NCBI GenBank assembly: GCA_016932415.1
Contig: JAFGCX010000016.1
Coordinates: 1 to 64,000, forward strand
Length of the DNA stretch: 64,000 nt
Reading direction: 5' to 3'
Source: Candidatus Krumholzibacteriota bacterium
GTDB taxonomy: Bacteria > Krumholzibacteriota > Krumholzibacteriia > Krumholzibacteriales > Krumholzibacteriaceae
Notes under the pieces: generated by a model
Database searches by the model: none
Seen by the model: the letters and a program-made list of their open reading frames with translations, nothing else
Told to the model about the DNA's origin: nothing
Shown here: positions 18,287-27,013 of the stretch, piece by piece
How the letters are laid out: each line of letters opens with the position of its first letter
Numbering within the stretch: the stretch's first letter is position 1
Position numbers and translations under genes: made by a program

Positions 18287-19177
18287 ATGACTGGAATATC
18301 TTTGAAATCACGCCCGAGACCGGCGATCGCTTTTATCCCGGGAACAGGCCTGATCGGTTATTTATTGCTGGTATTTATAATAGTTCTGTCGGCAAGCGGA
18401 TCAGCATATTCAGCCTCTGAAAGGCTGACGGCGGAAAAGATCGAAACTTACCTTGCCGATGGCGAAATGTCTTTCAGAAAGGGGATGGAACTCGATCTGA
18501 GCGATCCGGATGGGGCGAAAGATTACTATCACAAGGCGATTCTCAACTTCGAACTCATAATGAGAGAGGGTGAAGTACGGAACGGAAGACTTTTTTACAA
18601 TACCGGCAACGCCTGGTTCAGGCTTGGCGACCTGGGAAAAGCGATACTCTATTACAAGAGGGCGGGGTTATACCGCCCCAACGATGAGAACCTGCGCCAG
18701 AATCTCGAGTACGCGAGAAGCAGGCGCGTCAACAGGGTCGAGGCAACGGAAAGAGAGAAGGTCTTCAAGACTCTTTTTTTCCTTCATTACGACATCTCGT
18801 CAAGAGCGAGACTTACGATATTTCTGGTATCGTTCGCCCTGATATGGTTGTCAGCGACATTAAGACTTTTTCTCAGGAGAAGCTGGGTCAGGACAATGAT
18901 CGTCGCCTTCTCTATCATAAGCATCGTTTTTCTTGTCTCCCTCGGCGTGGAGAAGATAGGCCGGAGCAGAAGGCCCGCGGGGGTGATAATCTCATCTGAA
19001 GTGACAGCCCGGAAGGGTGACGCGGAGACGTATCAGAAGAGTTTCACGGAGCCTCTGTATTCAGGAACGGAATTCAGGTTGCTGGAAAAAAGGACCGACT
19101 GGTGGTATATAGAACTTGAGGATGGCGTAAGATGCTGGATCCCTTCAGGCGCCGGCGAGATGGTGATATACTGGTGA
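18287..19177 (+). CDS. batE: BatE-like TPR and SH3 membrane protein
   Basis: About 296 residues from ATG 18287 (GGGAG 9 bp upstream); GTG 18263 is an alternative in-frame start. Signal/anchor helix, then a pair of TPRs with the BatE hallmark FYNTGNAWFRLGDLGKAILY and YRPNDENLRQNLEYAR, two membrane helices, and an SH3-like C-terminal domain (TARKGDAETYQKSFTEPLYS to the end). This is the last gene of the Bat operon. Confidence 0.87.
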   Translation: MTGISLKSRPRPAIAFIPGTGLIGYLLLVFIIVLSASGSAYSASERLTAEKIETYLADGEMSFRKGMELDLSDPDGAKDYYHKAILNFELIMREGEVRNGRLFYNTGNAWFRLGDLGKAILYYKRAGLYRPNDENLRQNLEYARSRRVNRVEATEREKVFKTLFFLHYDISSRARLTIFLVSFALIWLSATLRLFLRRSWVRTMIVAFSIISIVFLVSLGVEKIGRSRRPAGVIISSEVTARKGDAETYQKSFTEPLYSGTEFRLLEKRTDWWYIELEDGVRCWIPSGAGEMVIYW

Positions 19178-19246
19178 TCCGGGATCTCGCGCCTTTTTGA
19201 TCGAGCTTGAGCGAGTGGGGTTTAAAAAAGGAAAGGACCTGTGCTG

Positions 19247-20653
19247 ATGAAGAGTTATAGAGGACTTGCCTTTGCAGTGATTATGATCGCTATGGCAACT
19301 TTTCTCTGTGGCCCGGCCATGGCCGGGGAAGGGAAGGGACTTGGAAAGGGAGATATCAGGGAGATCCGGTCTTCCTTCAGGGTCGATTCACAGGCGAGGG
19401 CGTTGATGAATGCCATCTCGAATAACGATCTCAAGAAACTGACACTCAACAGGGAATTTTACAACAGGCAGGATGACATTTTCAGTGACAAGGTCGAAGC
19501 GAAAGGGATAACCAATCAGAAGAGCAGCGGCCGTTGCTGGATGTTCGCCGGATTCAACGTGATGCGCCCGGCGGTAATGGAAAGATTCAAACTGGACAGT
19601 TTTGAATTCTCCGAAAACTATCTCTTCTTCTGGGACAAGCTTGAAAAAGCCAATATGTTTCTGGAATCCGTCATCGAAACGGCTGACAGGGATATCGACG
19701 ACAGGACCCTGCAGGCTCTTTTGAACAACCCTGTCCCTGACGGGGGATGGTGGAGTTACCATGTCGACCTGATCGAAAAATACGGGGTCGTCCCCCAGTG
19801 CGTAAGCAGGGAAACGAGTCATACCAGCGATACGGGAAGAATGAACAGGGTGCTTAACAGGATGGCGAGGGCTGACGCGGCCGAACTGAGAAAGATGGTC
19901 TCCAGTGGAGTAGGGAGCGACCAGATCGGGTCGCGCAAGATGGAGATGATGAAAGATTTTTATCGCGTCCTCGTCCTTCACATGGGTGAACCGCCAGAGG
20001 AATTCGTATGGAAGGTCAAAAACAAGGATGATGAGATAATAGATAAAAAATTCACTCCGGTCTCTTTTTACAAGGAAGCGGTCGGAATCGATCTCGGTGA
20101 TTATGTTACGATCATAGATTACCCGGCGTATGGATACGACAGGTATTACGAGATCGATTATTGCAGAGGCATCTACGACAGGCCGAATATGAGGTTTATA
20201 AACCTCGATATTGAAGAACTTAAAAAATACTCGATCCGTGGGATTCAGGAAGGGGAACCGGTCTGGTTCGCGGCGGATATCGGCAAGGAGAACGATGTCG
20301 ATGAAGGAGTGCTTGCCGTCGATGTCTATGATTACAATACGTTGCTCGGGATCGACCATGACCTGACCAAGGCGGAACTGGTGCAGTACAGGGGAGGAGC
20401 GCCGAACCACGCGATGGTATTTGTCGGAGTCGACCTTGAAGACAACAGGCCGGTCAAATGGCGCGTTGAGAATTCATGGGGGACCGACAGGGGGGACGGA
20501 GGATACTGGACGATGTATGACGACTGGTTCGGTAAATACGTCTTCAACGTGATCGTACACAAGAAACATCTGCCGAAAAGCGTTCTCAAGCTCCTCGATA
20601 CCGAACCCGAGATGATACCGGCGTGGGATCCCATGCGAGCTGCGTTTGAATGA
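19247..20653 (+). CDS. Exported C1-family peptidase (aminopeptidase C/bleomycin hydrolase type)
   Basis: 468 residues from ATG 19247 (AGGA at 19234-19237; GTG 19241 is too close to it). Papain-fold protease of the PepC/bleomycin hydrolase group: nucleophile Cys near 97 in QKSSGRCWMFAG, His near 388 in GGAPNHAMVFVG, Asn near 409 in WRVENSWGTD. Unlike cytosolic PepC, it has a convincing signal peptide (LAFAVIMIAMATFLCGPAMA), so it acts in the periplasm or outside. It may continue the Bat transcript (about 70 bp gap). Confidence 0.88.
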   Translation: MKSYRGLAFAVIMIAMATFLCGPAMAGEGKGLGKGDIREIRSSFRVDSQARALMNAISNNDLKKLTLNREFYNRQDDIFSDKVEAKGITNQKSSGRCWMFAGFNVMRPAVMERFKLDSFEFSENYLFFWDKLEKANMFLESVIETADRDIDDRTLQALLNNPVPDGGWWSYHVDLIEKYGVVPQCVSRETSHTSDTGRMNRVLNRMARADAAELRKMVSSGVGSDQIGSRKMEMMKDFYRVLVLHMGEPPEEFVWKVKNKDDEIIDKKFTPVSFYKEAVGIDLGDYVTIIDYPAYGYDRYYEIDYCRGIYDRPNMRFINLDIEELKKYSIRGIQEGEPVWFAADIGKENDVDEGVLAVDVYDYNTLLGIDHDLTKAELVQYRGGAPNHAMVFVGVDLEDNRPVKWRVENSWGTDRGDGGYWTMYDDWFGKYVFNVIVHKKHLPKSVLKLLDTEPEMIPAWDPMRAAFE

Positions 20654-20679
20654 CAGATCTTTGATCGGGAGGTCTCAAG

Positions 20680-21540
20680 GTGAAGCTCGGAGTTAAATGG
20701 GTCTTTTTCGCGATCGCGTGTCTTATGTTTCCCCCGGACCTGATATCGAGCCCTTTGAGTGGTGGCGGACAGGTAATCGTGAGCGGAGAGGAGGATGGCG
20801 CCGTGAATAAAGGGGAAGATATAACTATCAGGGTCATATACAACAATATCGTTGAAGATCCCGGCCTGGAAGGCGAATGGGGATTCGGTTGCGTGATAGA
20901 GGGTATGGAGAAGACGATATTGTTCGATACGGGAGGAGATGGAGAGGTTCTTCTGAAGAATATGAAGAAGATGGGGATAGATCCGGAAGCGATCGATATC
21001 GTAGTCATCTCGCACGAACACTGGGATCATATTGGTGGCCTCGAGAAATTTATTGCCGAGAACGATCAGGTCCTCGTATTTGCGCCGTCCTCTTTTTCCG
21101 AAAATTACACGAAGTTGATCAAGAAAAAGCATGTCAGGAACATCGCGGTAAAGGGGCCGATGGAAATATGCCGTAACGTTTATACGAGCGGGGAACAGGG
21201 GGATGAGATAGTAGAACAGGCTCTCTTTCTGAAGACGGCTGGCGGGATTGTCGTGATAACCGGCTGTGCTCACCCTGGTATAGTCATGTTTGCCGAGATG
21301 GCGGTGGGAATCTCCGGGGAAGCGCCGCTCCTGGTGATGGGGGGATTTCACCTGAGAGGAATCAGCGACAAAGACCTCAATGATATAACGGGCAGGTTCA
21401 GGGAGATCGGCGTGGCAAATATCGGGGCCAGCCACTGTACGGGCGATGAAGCGATCGCCGGTTTAAAAAAGGGATATGGCGACAGGTTTATTCCGACCGG
21501 CGCGGGGGCGGTGATAAAGGTCAGCGAGCTGAAGAGGTGA
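20680..21540 (+). CDS. Exported metallo-beta-lactamase-fold hydrolase
   Basis: 286 residues from GTG 20680, preceded by GGGAGG with 7 bp spacing. A hydrophobic N-terminus suggests export. Metal motif HEHWDH within SHEHWDHIGGL, a third ligand in GCAHPG, and a later ASHCTGDEA. This pattern matches the MJ0936/PqsE-distant branch annotated as dihydropterin ribofuranosylaminobenzene phosphate synthase-like MBL proteins, whose true substrates are mostly unknown. Fold assignment is firm; reaction is not. Confidence 0.82.
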   Translation: MKLGVKWVFFAIACLMFPPDLISSPLSGGGQVIVSGEEDGAVNKGEDITIRVIYNNIVEDPGLEGEWGFGCVIEGMEKTILFDTGGDGEVLLKNMKKMGIDPEAIDIVVISHEHWDHIGGLEKFIAENDQVLVFAPSSFSENYTKLIKKKHVRNIAVKGPMEICRNVYTSGEQGDEIVEQALFLKTAGGIVVITGCAHPGIVMFAEMAVGISGEAPLLVMGGFHLRGISDKDLNDITGRFREIGVANIGASHCTGDEAIAGLKKGYGDRFIPTGAGAVIKVSELKR

Positions 21541-21661
21541 CTGATATCGGACGTCCATTCTGCATAGGCCAGCCGGCGGGGCAGTTGGTAATGCACGCGC
21601 ATATCCACCTGATTCCGAGGTACCGTGGAAAAAGTTTTTCAAGAAGGGAAACGACGGGGCG

Positions 21662-22903
21662 ATGAATATCTACGAAAGAAAGACAGAATCATTCCTTATC
21701 CTGACATGTGTTGTCCTGCTGCTGTTTGCCTCTCTTGAGCTTGGCGCGGCTGGCCTGGGACAAGGCGGAAAAGCGGAGCGCAGGTTGTTCAGACTTCATT
21801 ACGAGAATACAAGCGGTGAAAACGGTGTTTCGACGTATGGATATGACGCTGCCGGGAATATTGACTATGGAGTCTGGGAACTCCTCGATGGAAGCAGGTT
21901 TTCCATTAATTACTATACATGCAACAGTAATGGAGACGTGGAGAAGAAATACCGCGAGTTTTCGGAAGGCCGGACATCGCTGACAGAATACAATTATGAC
22001 GGCGCGGGTAATCTCGTGAGCGAAGTCTTCGAAAGGTCCGACAGTGTCTCGGGCGTGACTTATTATGAATATGATAAAGCAGGCAGGCGCGTAAAAGCCG
22101 ACTGCAGGGGCCTGAACGGATGGTTCCACGGATTATTATATTATACGATCGATGAGTCAGGGCAGACGACCGGGGCTGATATACTCCGGGAAGGAAAAAA
22201 GATCGGTTCGATAATATATGAATATGACGAACATGGCGATCTCGCCATGGAAGAGTGGGATTTTGACGGGACATGGAAGCAGACATTTATCTATGAATAT
22301 GGTACGTATCGAAACGATGACTCGACGCGGTATACTAGTGCCAATCCATTTTTATCCCGGTCGGGCGGGCATCGTCTTTCTGGAGAGAAGTATGATTACT
22401 CCGGCGAGATCGGAGGACCTTCATTTTTCGAATATGACGATAAAGGGAAACTGGTGAGAAAGATATTCAAACGTTCCGATGGTTTTTCGACCGAGACCTT
22501 CTATATCCATGACAGCGAGGGGCGGCTGACGAGATCTTTCAGGAAATATTCCAATGGTCTGTCGGCGAATTTCGCCTATGAGTATGATGGTGACAGGAAG
22601 CTTCTGAAAAGAAGTTTTCATAGATCTGATGGCAGATCGGGAAGCGAATCATACCATTACGACAAGGAAGGTGTCCTCGTTTCGGCTGAGTATATCAATT
22701 TCGATCTCTGGCTTACCGGGGAAATAGAATTCTCCCATCGAGAAGACGGGAGGCTTGAGACCGGCCTTTTCAAGGGAAAGGACGGGATGGGCGCCGATAT
22801 ATCTTTTTCCTGGGATGAAAATGGAAATCTCGAACAGATCGACTGGCTTCTTTCCAGTGGAAAGAACCAGAGTTATACCTTCGAGTACGAGAAGATCAGG
22901 TAG
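21662..22903 (+). CDS. Secreted YD-repeat protein
   Basis: 413 residues with an N-terminal signal peptide or anchor (about 12-30). About ten imperfect YD repeats of 20-25 residues, for example YNYDGAGNLV, YEYDEHGDLAMEEW and YEYDGDRKLLKRS, fill the rest of the chain. No RHS core cleavage motif or toxin domain is present, so it is not a full RHS polymorphic toxin. It is probably a small beta-stranded surface or periplasmic protein. The 120 bp gap before it has no clear promoter. Confidence 0.75.
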   Translation: MNIYERKTESFLILTCVVLLLFASLELGAAGLGQGGKAERRLFRLHYENTSGENGVSTYGYDAAGNIDYGVWELLDGSRFSINYYTCNSNGDVEKKYREFSEGRTSLTEYNYDGAGNLVSEVFERSDSVSGVTYYEYDKAGRRVKADCRGLNGWFHGLLYYTIDESGQTTGADILREGKKIGSIIYEYDEHGDLAMEEWDFDGTWKQTFIYEYGTYRNDDSTRYTSANPFLSRSGGHRLSGEKYDYSGEIGGPSFFEYDDKGKLVRKIFKRSDGFSTETFYIHDSEGRLTRSFRKYSNGLSANFAYEYDGDRKLLKRSFHRSDGRSGSESYHYDKEGVLVSAEYINFDLWLTGEIEFSHREDGRLETGLFKGKDGMGADISFSWDENGNLEQIDWLLSSGKNQSYTFEYEKIR

Positions 22904-22985
22904 TCGTTCGGCGATAACGAAAATCACTGAATAACAGTAGCAAAGATACCGAAACAGTGTTATTTTGTCGTAACGTCTGATTCTC

Positions 22986-23014
22986 CTGTCAATTATGAAC
23001 TTTTCATTGATAAT
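22986..23014 (+). promoter_or_regulatory. Candidate promoter for the glycan cluster
   Basis: CTGTCA (22986-22991), 17 bp, GATAAT (23009-23014) in an AT-rich 176 bp gap. The leader to the exporter ATG at 23080 would be about 60 nt. Confidence 0.4.
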
Positions 23015-23079
23015 TCAATAAAGTAGGATGAGAAATCAGATAGTGGGATGTTGAGCTTTATCAAAGGTGTCAATTACTG

Positions 23080-25011
23080 ATGGGCGACGTAAGGAAACTT
23101 TTGCGAATAATGACGAGATACTGGAAGCTGATGACGGGCGGCTTTCTGACTATGTCGATCTTCGCTCTTCTCAGCGGACTTACGATAACGATGTTCGTTC
23201 CTCTCTTCGATTTTGTCTTCGGGCCGAAGCACAAGGAATCTCTTATTACAAGTTCCGGCGAGTTTCTCGATAAAATGTTCTCAGTGTTCGGCAGGTTCTT
23301 TGCCACATTCTCGTTATCAGGATTGTTCTCCAGCGAGAGCTACAAGGGGCTTCTCGGTGATATCGACAGTGTTCTTTCCATGACCGATCCCAGTCTTCTT
23401 CTGCTGATGATCGGCGTGGCGATGATCACTCTGATGATCCTGAAGAATTCGATATATTTCCTTAACAGGGTAATCTTTGTGACTCTTCGTGGGAAAGTGA
23501 TAAGGCGCCTCAGGAATATCATTTTCAGGAAGTTTCTCGAACTTCCGATGGTTTTTTTCATGGACAAACCTCTCGGTGATATCCAGGTCCGTATCACGGC
23601 AGATGTAAATATCGTAAGCGACCTGTTCATCCGTTCGGTATTCGGATCGCTGAGGGATTTCGCGCTGGTCATCATCTACGTTCTGATAGCTCTTTTCATC
23701 AACGCGAAGCTGTTTCTTTATACTGTCGTGATCGTTCCGGTCTTCAGCCTTATGATCTCATATGTTGGAAACAAGATAAGAAAATATTCGAAACGGATCC
23801 AGAATACCTACGCGATCCTTTTCTCGAGGATCGCGGAGGTGATAAGTGGAATCAAGATCGTAAAATCTTACGCGAGGGAAGAATACGAGAACGAGAAATT
23901 CAGGAAAGAAAACGACAAATTTTACAGAGCATGGTTCAAGGCGCAGATGTACAGCGCTTTCAATATTCCGCTGTCCGAGATCAATGGTACGATTGTCGGG
24001 ATCATAGTGCTGATAATCGGTGGAAACATGGTCCTCAGTGATCCTGGCAATTTCACGCTCGGTTCATTCACCGCTTTTCTCTTCGCGATCTTTTCGCTGC
24101 TCCAGCCGTTAAAGAGTCTTACAACGGCTTATACCGAAGTAAGAAAAGCGATGGTATCTCTAACCCGGATATTCGAAATCCTCAATCTTCCTCCCGAGTT
24201 GAAAGATGATTCGGATTCCGTGGAAAAGAAATCATTCGAAGATTCGATCAGAATAGAGCACCTCGGTTTTTCTTATGATAAGGGACGCAAGATCCTGGAT
24301 GATATCAATCTTGAGATCAAAAAGGGCCAGACGGTAGCTCTGGTCGGAAGCAGTGGGGCGGGCAAGACGACTCTGATAAACCTTATCGAACGGTTTTTCG
24401 ATCCCCAGGAGGGAAGGATCACGATCGACGGAGTCGATCTGAAAAATATAAGATCCAACGACCTGCATGATCTGTTTGGCACAGTCACCCAGGAGTCGAT
24501 CCTTTTCAATGATACCGTGGCGAACAATATCGCTTATGGCACAAATCGCGATATTACGATCGAGGATATAAAAAAGGCCGCTGAAATAGGATACGCCGAT
24601 GACTTCATTAAGGATATGCCGATCGGTTATAATACGATGATCAATCCCAAAGCGTCGAATCTTTCAGGAGGTCAGAGACAAAGGCTATGCATATCGCGGG
24701 CGATCGTAGGCGATCCGCCGATCCTGATCTTTGACGAGGCGACAAGTTCACTAGACACGGAATCTGAACATAAGGTGCAGAAAGCGATCGAGATGGCGAC
24801 AAAAGACAGGACTGTCATCGTGATCGCTCACAGGTTGTCCACGATCATGAATTCAGACAGGATTATAGTAATGGATGAAGGAAAGATCGTCGGGTCCGGA
24901 ACTCACGACGAACTCATGTCGAACAATGATAAATACAGGACCCTTTATGAATGTGACTTCAAAGACCCGGCCGGCGTCGATCAGATCAGGGCAGGCGATC
25001 AGGATCGTTGA
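23080..25011 (+). CDS. MsbA-type ABC exporter (lipid/glycan flippase)
   Basis: 643 residues, a half-transporter. An N-terminal six-helix ABC exporter domain (about 1-350, with a long loop after helix 1) precedes the nucleotide-binding domain: Walker A GSSGAGKTT (about 422-430), signature LSGGQRQR (about 528), Walker B ILIFDEATSSLD and H-loop VIAHRLSTI. It belongs to the MsbA/heterogeneous lipid-A and glycolipid exporter class. Its place at the head of a glycosyltransferase cluster supports export of a lipid-linked glycan or lipid A core; specificity cannot be read from sequence. Confidence 0.92.
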   Translation: MGDVRKLLRIMTRYWKLMTGGFLTMSIFALLSGLTITMFVPLFDFVFGPKHKESLITSSGEFLDKMFSVFGRFFATFSLSGLFSSESYKGLLGDIDSVLSMTDPSLLLLMIGVAMITLMILKNSIYFLNRVIFVTLRGKVIRRLRNIIFRKFLELPMVFFMDKPLGDIQVRITADVNIVSDLFIRSVFGSLRDFALVIIYVLIALFINAKLFLYTVVIVPVFSLMISYVGNKIRKYSKRIQNTYAILFSRIAEVISGIKIVKSYAREEYENEKFRKENDKFYRAWFKAQMYSAFNIPLSEINGTIVGIIVLIIGGNMVLSDPGNFTLGSFTAFLFAIFSLLQPLKSLTTAYTEVRKAMVSLTRIFEILNLPPELKDDSDSVEKKSFEDSIRIEHLGFSYDKGRKILDDINLEIKKGQTVALVGSSGAGKTTLINLIERFFDPQEGRITIDGVDLKNIRSNDLHDLFGTVTQESILFNDTVANNIAYGTNRDITIEDIKKAAEIGYADDFIKDMPIGYNTMINPKASNLSGGQRQRLCISRAIVGDPPILIFDEATSSLDTESEHKVQKAIEMATKDRTVIVIAHRLSTIMNSDRIIVMDEGKIVGSGTHDELMSNNDKYRTLYECDFKDPAGVDQIRAGDQDR

Positions 25012-25066
25012 TTACTGAATCGTATCCGAGACGATCGATCAGCCGCGGGCCTGATGGAGAGCCCGG

Positions 25067-26035
25067 ATGAGGATCAGCGGATTTTCAATGGTCAGAAACG
25101 GGGAAAAGCTATATTACCCCGTCGCCGGGATGGTGCGTTCGATCCTGCCGATCGTCGATGAATTCGTCATCGCGATCGGCGAGGGGGACCCGGATGATAA
25201 TACGCGAGAGTCGGTCGAATCGATCGGCGACCCGAAGATCAGGATAATCGACACGCAATGGGACCTGGAAAAATATCCAAGGGGGATGGAGAACGCCCAC
25301 CAGACTGATATCGCTAAAGAAGCCTGCACGGGCGACTGGCTTTTTTATCTTCAGGCCGATGAAGTGATACACGAGAAATACCTGCGATCGATCAGAGACG
25401 CGTGCGAAAGATATCTCGACGACAGAGATGTCGAGGGACTGCTCTTTAATTATCTGCATTTCTGGGGGGATTACGATCATTACCATGCCGGTCACGGGTG
25501 GTATCCGCGCGAGATCCGCATAATAAGAAACGATCCCGATATCCACTCATGGGAATCTGCCCAGTCTTTCAGGAGGATCCCGGGATTTGACGGATTGAAT
25601 TACAGGCAGAAGGAAGGGACGATGAAGCTGAAAGTCGCCCTTATAGATGCCTGGGTATATCACTATGGCTGGGTCAGGCCGCCTCACCTGATGCTTACGA
25701 AAAAGAAGGCTCTTGATACCGTTCATAAGGGAGGGAGCAGAGTCGACGAGATGTACCAGAATATGCCGGACGATTTTGATTTCGGGCCGCTGGACAGGCT
25801 CGCCAGATTCGAAGGGACTCACCCGGCAGTGCTCAAAGATATGATCGAAAAAATGGATTGGAAGGACAAACTGCAATATTCAGGGAATCCCGACCCCTCC
25901 AGGGAATTGCACAAACACGAGAGATTCAAATATCGCCTGTTGTCTTTTATCGAAAAATATCTTGCCGGGGGCAGGCATATTGGAGAATTCAGAAACTACA
26001 GGATCATAAGAAAACAGCGAACACGAGGATACTGA
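25067..26035 (+). CDS. Family 2 glycosyltransferase
   Basis: 322 residues, no membrane segment. GT-A fold features: an N-terminal strand MRISGFSMVRNGEKLYYP, acidic GDPDDNTRE, and a metal-binding-like QADEV in place of DXD, followed by the acceptor-side segments HFWGDYDHYH and PREIRIIRNDP. It resembles the TPR-free GT2 proteins common in surface-glycan clusters. Donor and acceptor are unknown. A good GGAGAG ribosome binding site precedes the ATG. Confidence 0.83.
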   Translation: MRISGFSMVRNGEKLYYPVAGMVRSILPIVDEFVIAIGEGDPDDNTRESVESIGDPKIRIIDTQWDLEKYPRGMENAHQTDIAKEACTGDWLFYLQADEVIHEKYLRSIRDACERYLDDRDVEGLLFNYLHFWGDYDHYHAGHGWYPREIRIIRNDPDIHSWESAQSFRRIPGFDGLNYRQKEGTMKLKVALIDAWVYHYGWVRPPHLMLTKKKALDTVHKGGSRVDEMYQNMPDDFDFGPLDRLARFEGTHPAVLKDMIEKMDWKDKLQYSGNPDPSRELHKHERFKYRLLSFIEKYLAGGRHIGEFRNYRIIRKQRTRGY

Positions 26036-26070
26036 GAAGGCGGCATTGACGCCTGGGGAGTGAATTCAGA

Positions 26071-27009
26071 ATGAAACGGATCGCACTTGTCAGGGACGAG
26101 AACGGCTATCATGAGAAGTATAAGCCGATCCTCGAAGAGTACGGATATCTGGTCGAAGTCGTCGATATCTGGCGCGCCGACGGGATGGATTATCTGCTCG
26201 GCGAAAAATGGGACGGATTCATATGGTGGGCAAAACATACTCCGAGAATAAGGAATCTTGCCAGGAAGCTGCTCTACTATTTCGAACATGTGGAGAAGAT
26301 AAAGACCTATCCATCCTTCCGTGATTACTGGCACTACGATGATAAGGTCGCTCAACATATTCTGTTCAGGAAATTTGAAGTTCCTGTTCCTGAGACGGTT
26401 GTTTTCAACAGGGAAGAGGACGCGATGAGGTACGCGGAAGTGGCGGAATTGCCCGTTATCTGCAAAGCAGCTTCAGGAGCGGGTTCATCAAACGTCCGGC
26501 TGATCGCCAAAAAGAAAGACCTGGCCCGGCATGTCAGAAAGGTATTCAGGGAGGGAGTGAAGACGCGGTTCAAGGAGGATATGCAGAAGGATTATATATA
26601 TCTTCAGAAATTCATCCCCGGCAATACGGGCGATTACAGGCTCGTCATGTATGGGCCACGGCTCGCTGTGGGGTTTTTTCGAAAAAACAGTGAGAAAAAC
26701 TCGTTCGCTTCAGGAAGCGGAATATATGAAGGATCGAAAGTGACCCGGGAAATGGTTGAATTCGTCGACCTGATACACGCGAGAATGGGAAATACGATAA
26801 TGTCGTACGACCTTCTCGAAGATGGTGAGGCTTTCGTCGTAACGGAGATGAGTATCATCTATGGCATTCTGAAGAACAAATTCTATGAACAGGCCGACTG
26901 GTATTCGAAGAAAGACGGAAGCTGGGAAAGAACCGAACCTAGATCCAGGCATCGCAGCACGATCGACGCCCTGTTGACAGGTTGGGGATGGCCTTTCGAC
27001 GGGGAATAG
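26071..27009 (+). CDS. ATP-grasp family ligase (glycan cluster)
   Basis: 312 residues. RimK-like ATP-grasp layout: N-terminal pre-ATP-grasp strand region (MKRIALVRDENGYH), Lys and flexible loop in PVICKAASGAGSSNVRL (about 130-150), hinge YIYLQKFIPGNTGDYRL, and the C-terminal metal-binding strand around VVTEMSIIYG. These enzymes join a carboxylate to an amine or thiol. A second ATP-grasp gene lies in the same cluster (33325-34383). An amide-linked decoration on the glycan or a linked peptide is inferred, not shown. It sits between GT2 and the GT4-GT2 fusion. Confidence 0.78.
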   Translation: MKRIALVRDENGYHEKYKPILEEYGYLVEVVDIWRADGMDYLLGEKWDGFIWWAKHTPRIRNLARKLLYYFEHVEKIKTYPSFRDYWHYDDKVAQHILFRKFEVPVPETVVFNREEDAMRYAEVAELPVICKAASGAGSSNVRLIAKKKDLARHVRKVFREGVKTRFKEDMQKDYIYLQKFIPGNTGDYRLVMYGPRLAVGFFRKNSEKNSFASGSGIYEGSKVTREMVEFVDLIHARMGNTIMSYDLLEDGEAFVVTEMSIIYGILKNKFYEQADWYSKKDGSWERTEPRSRHRSTIDALLTGWGWPFDGE

Positions 27010-27013
27010 TACC

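Noticed and set aside
19388-21435. Overlapping minus-strand ORFs of 340 and 367 codons
   Set aside because: Antisense to the C1 peptidase and MBL genes; no domain features.
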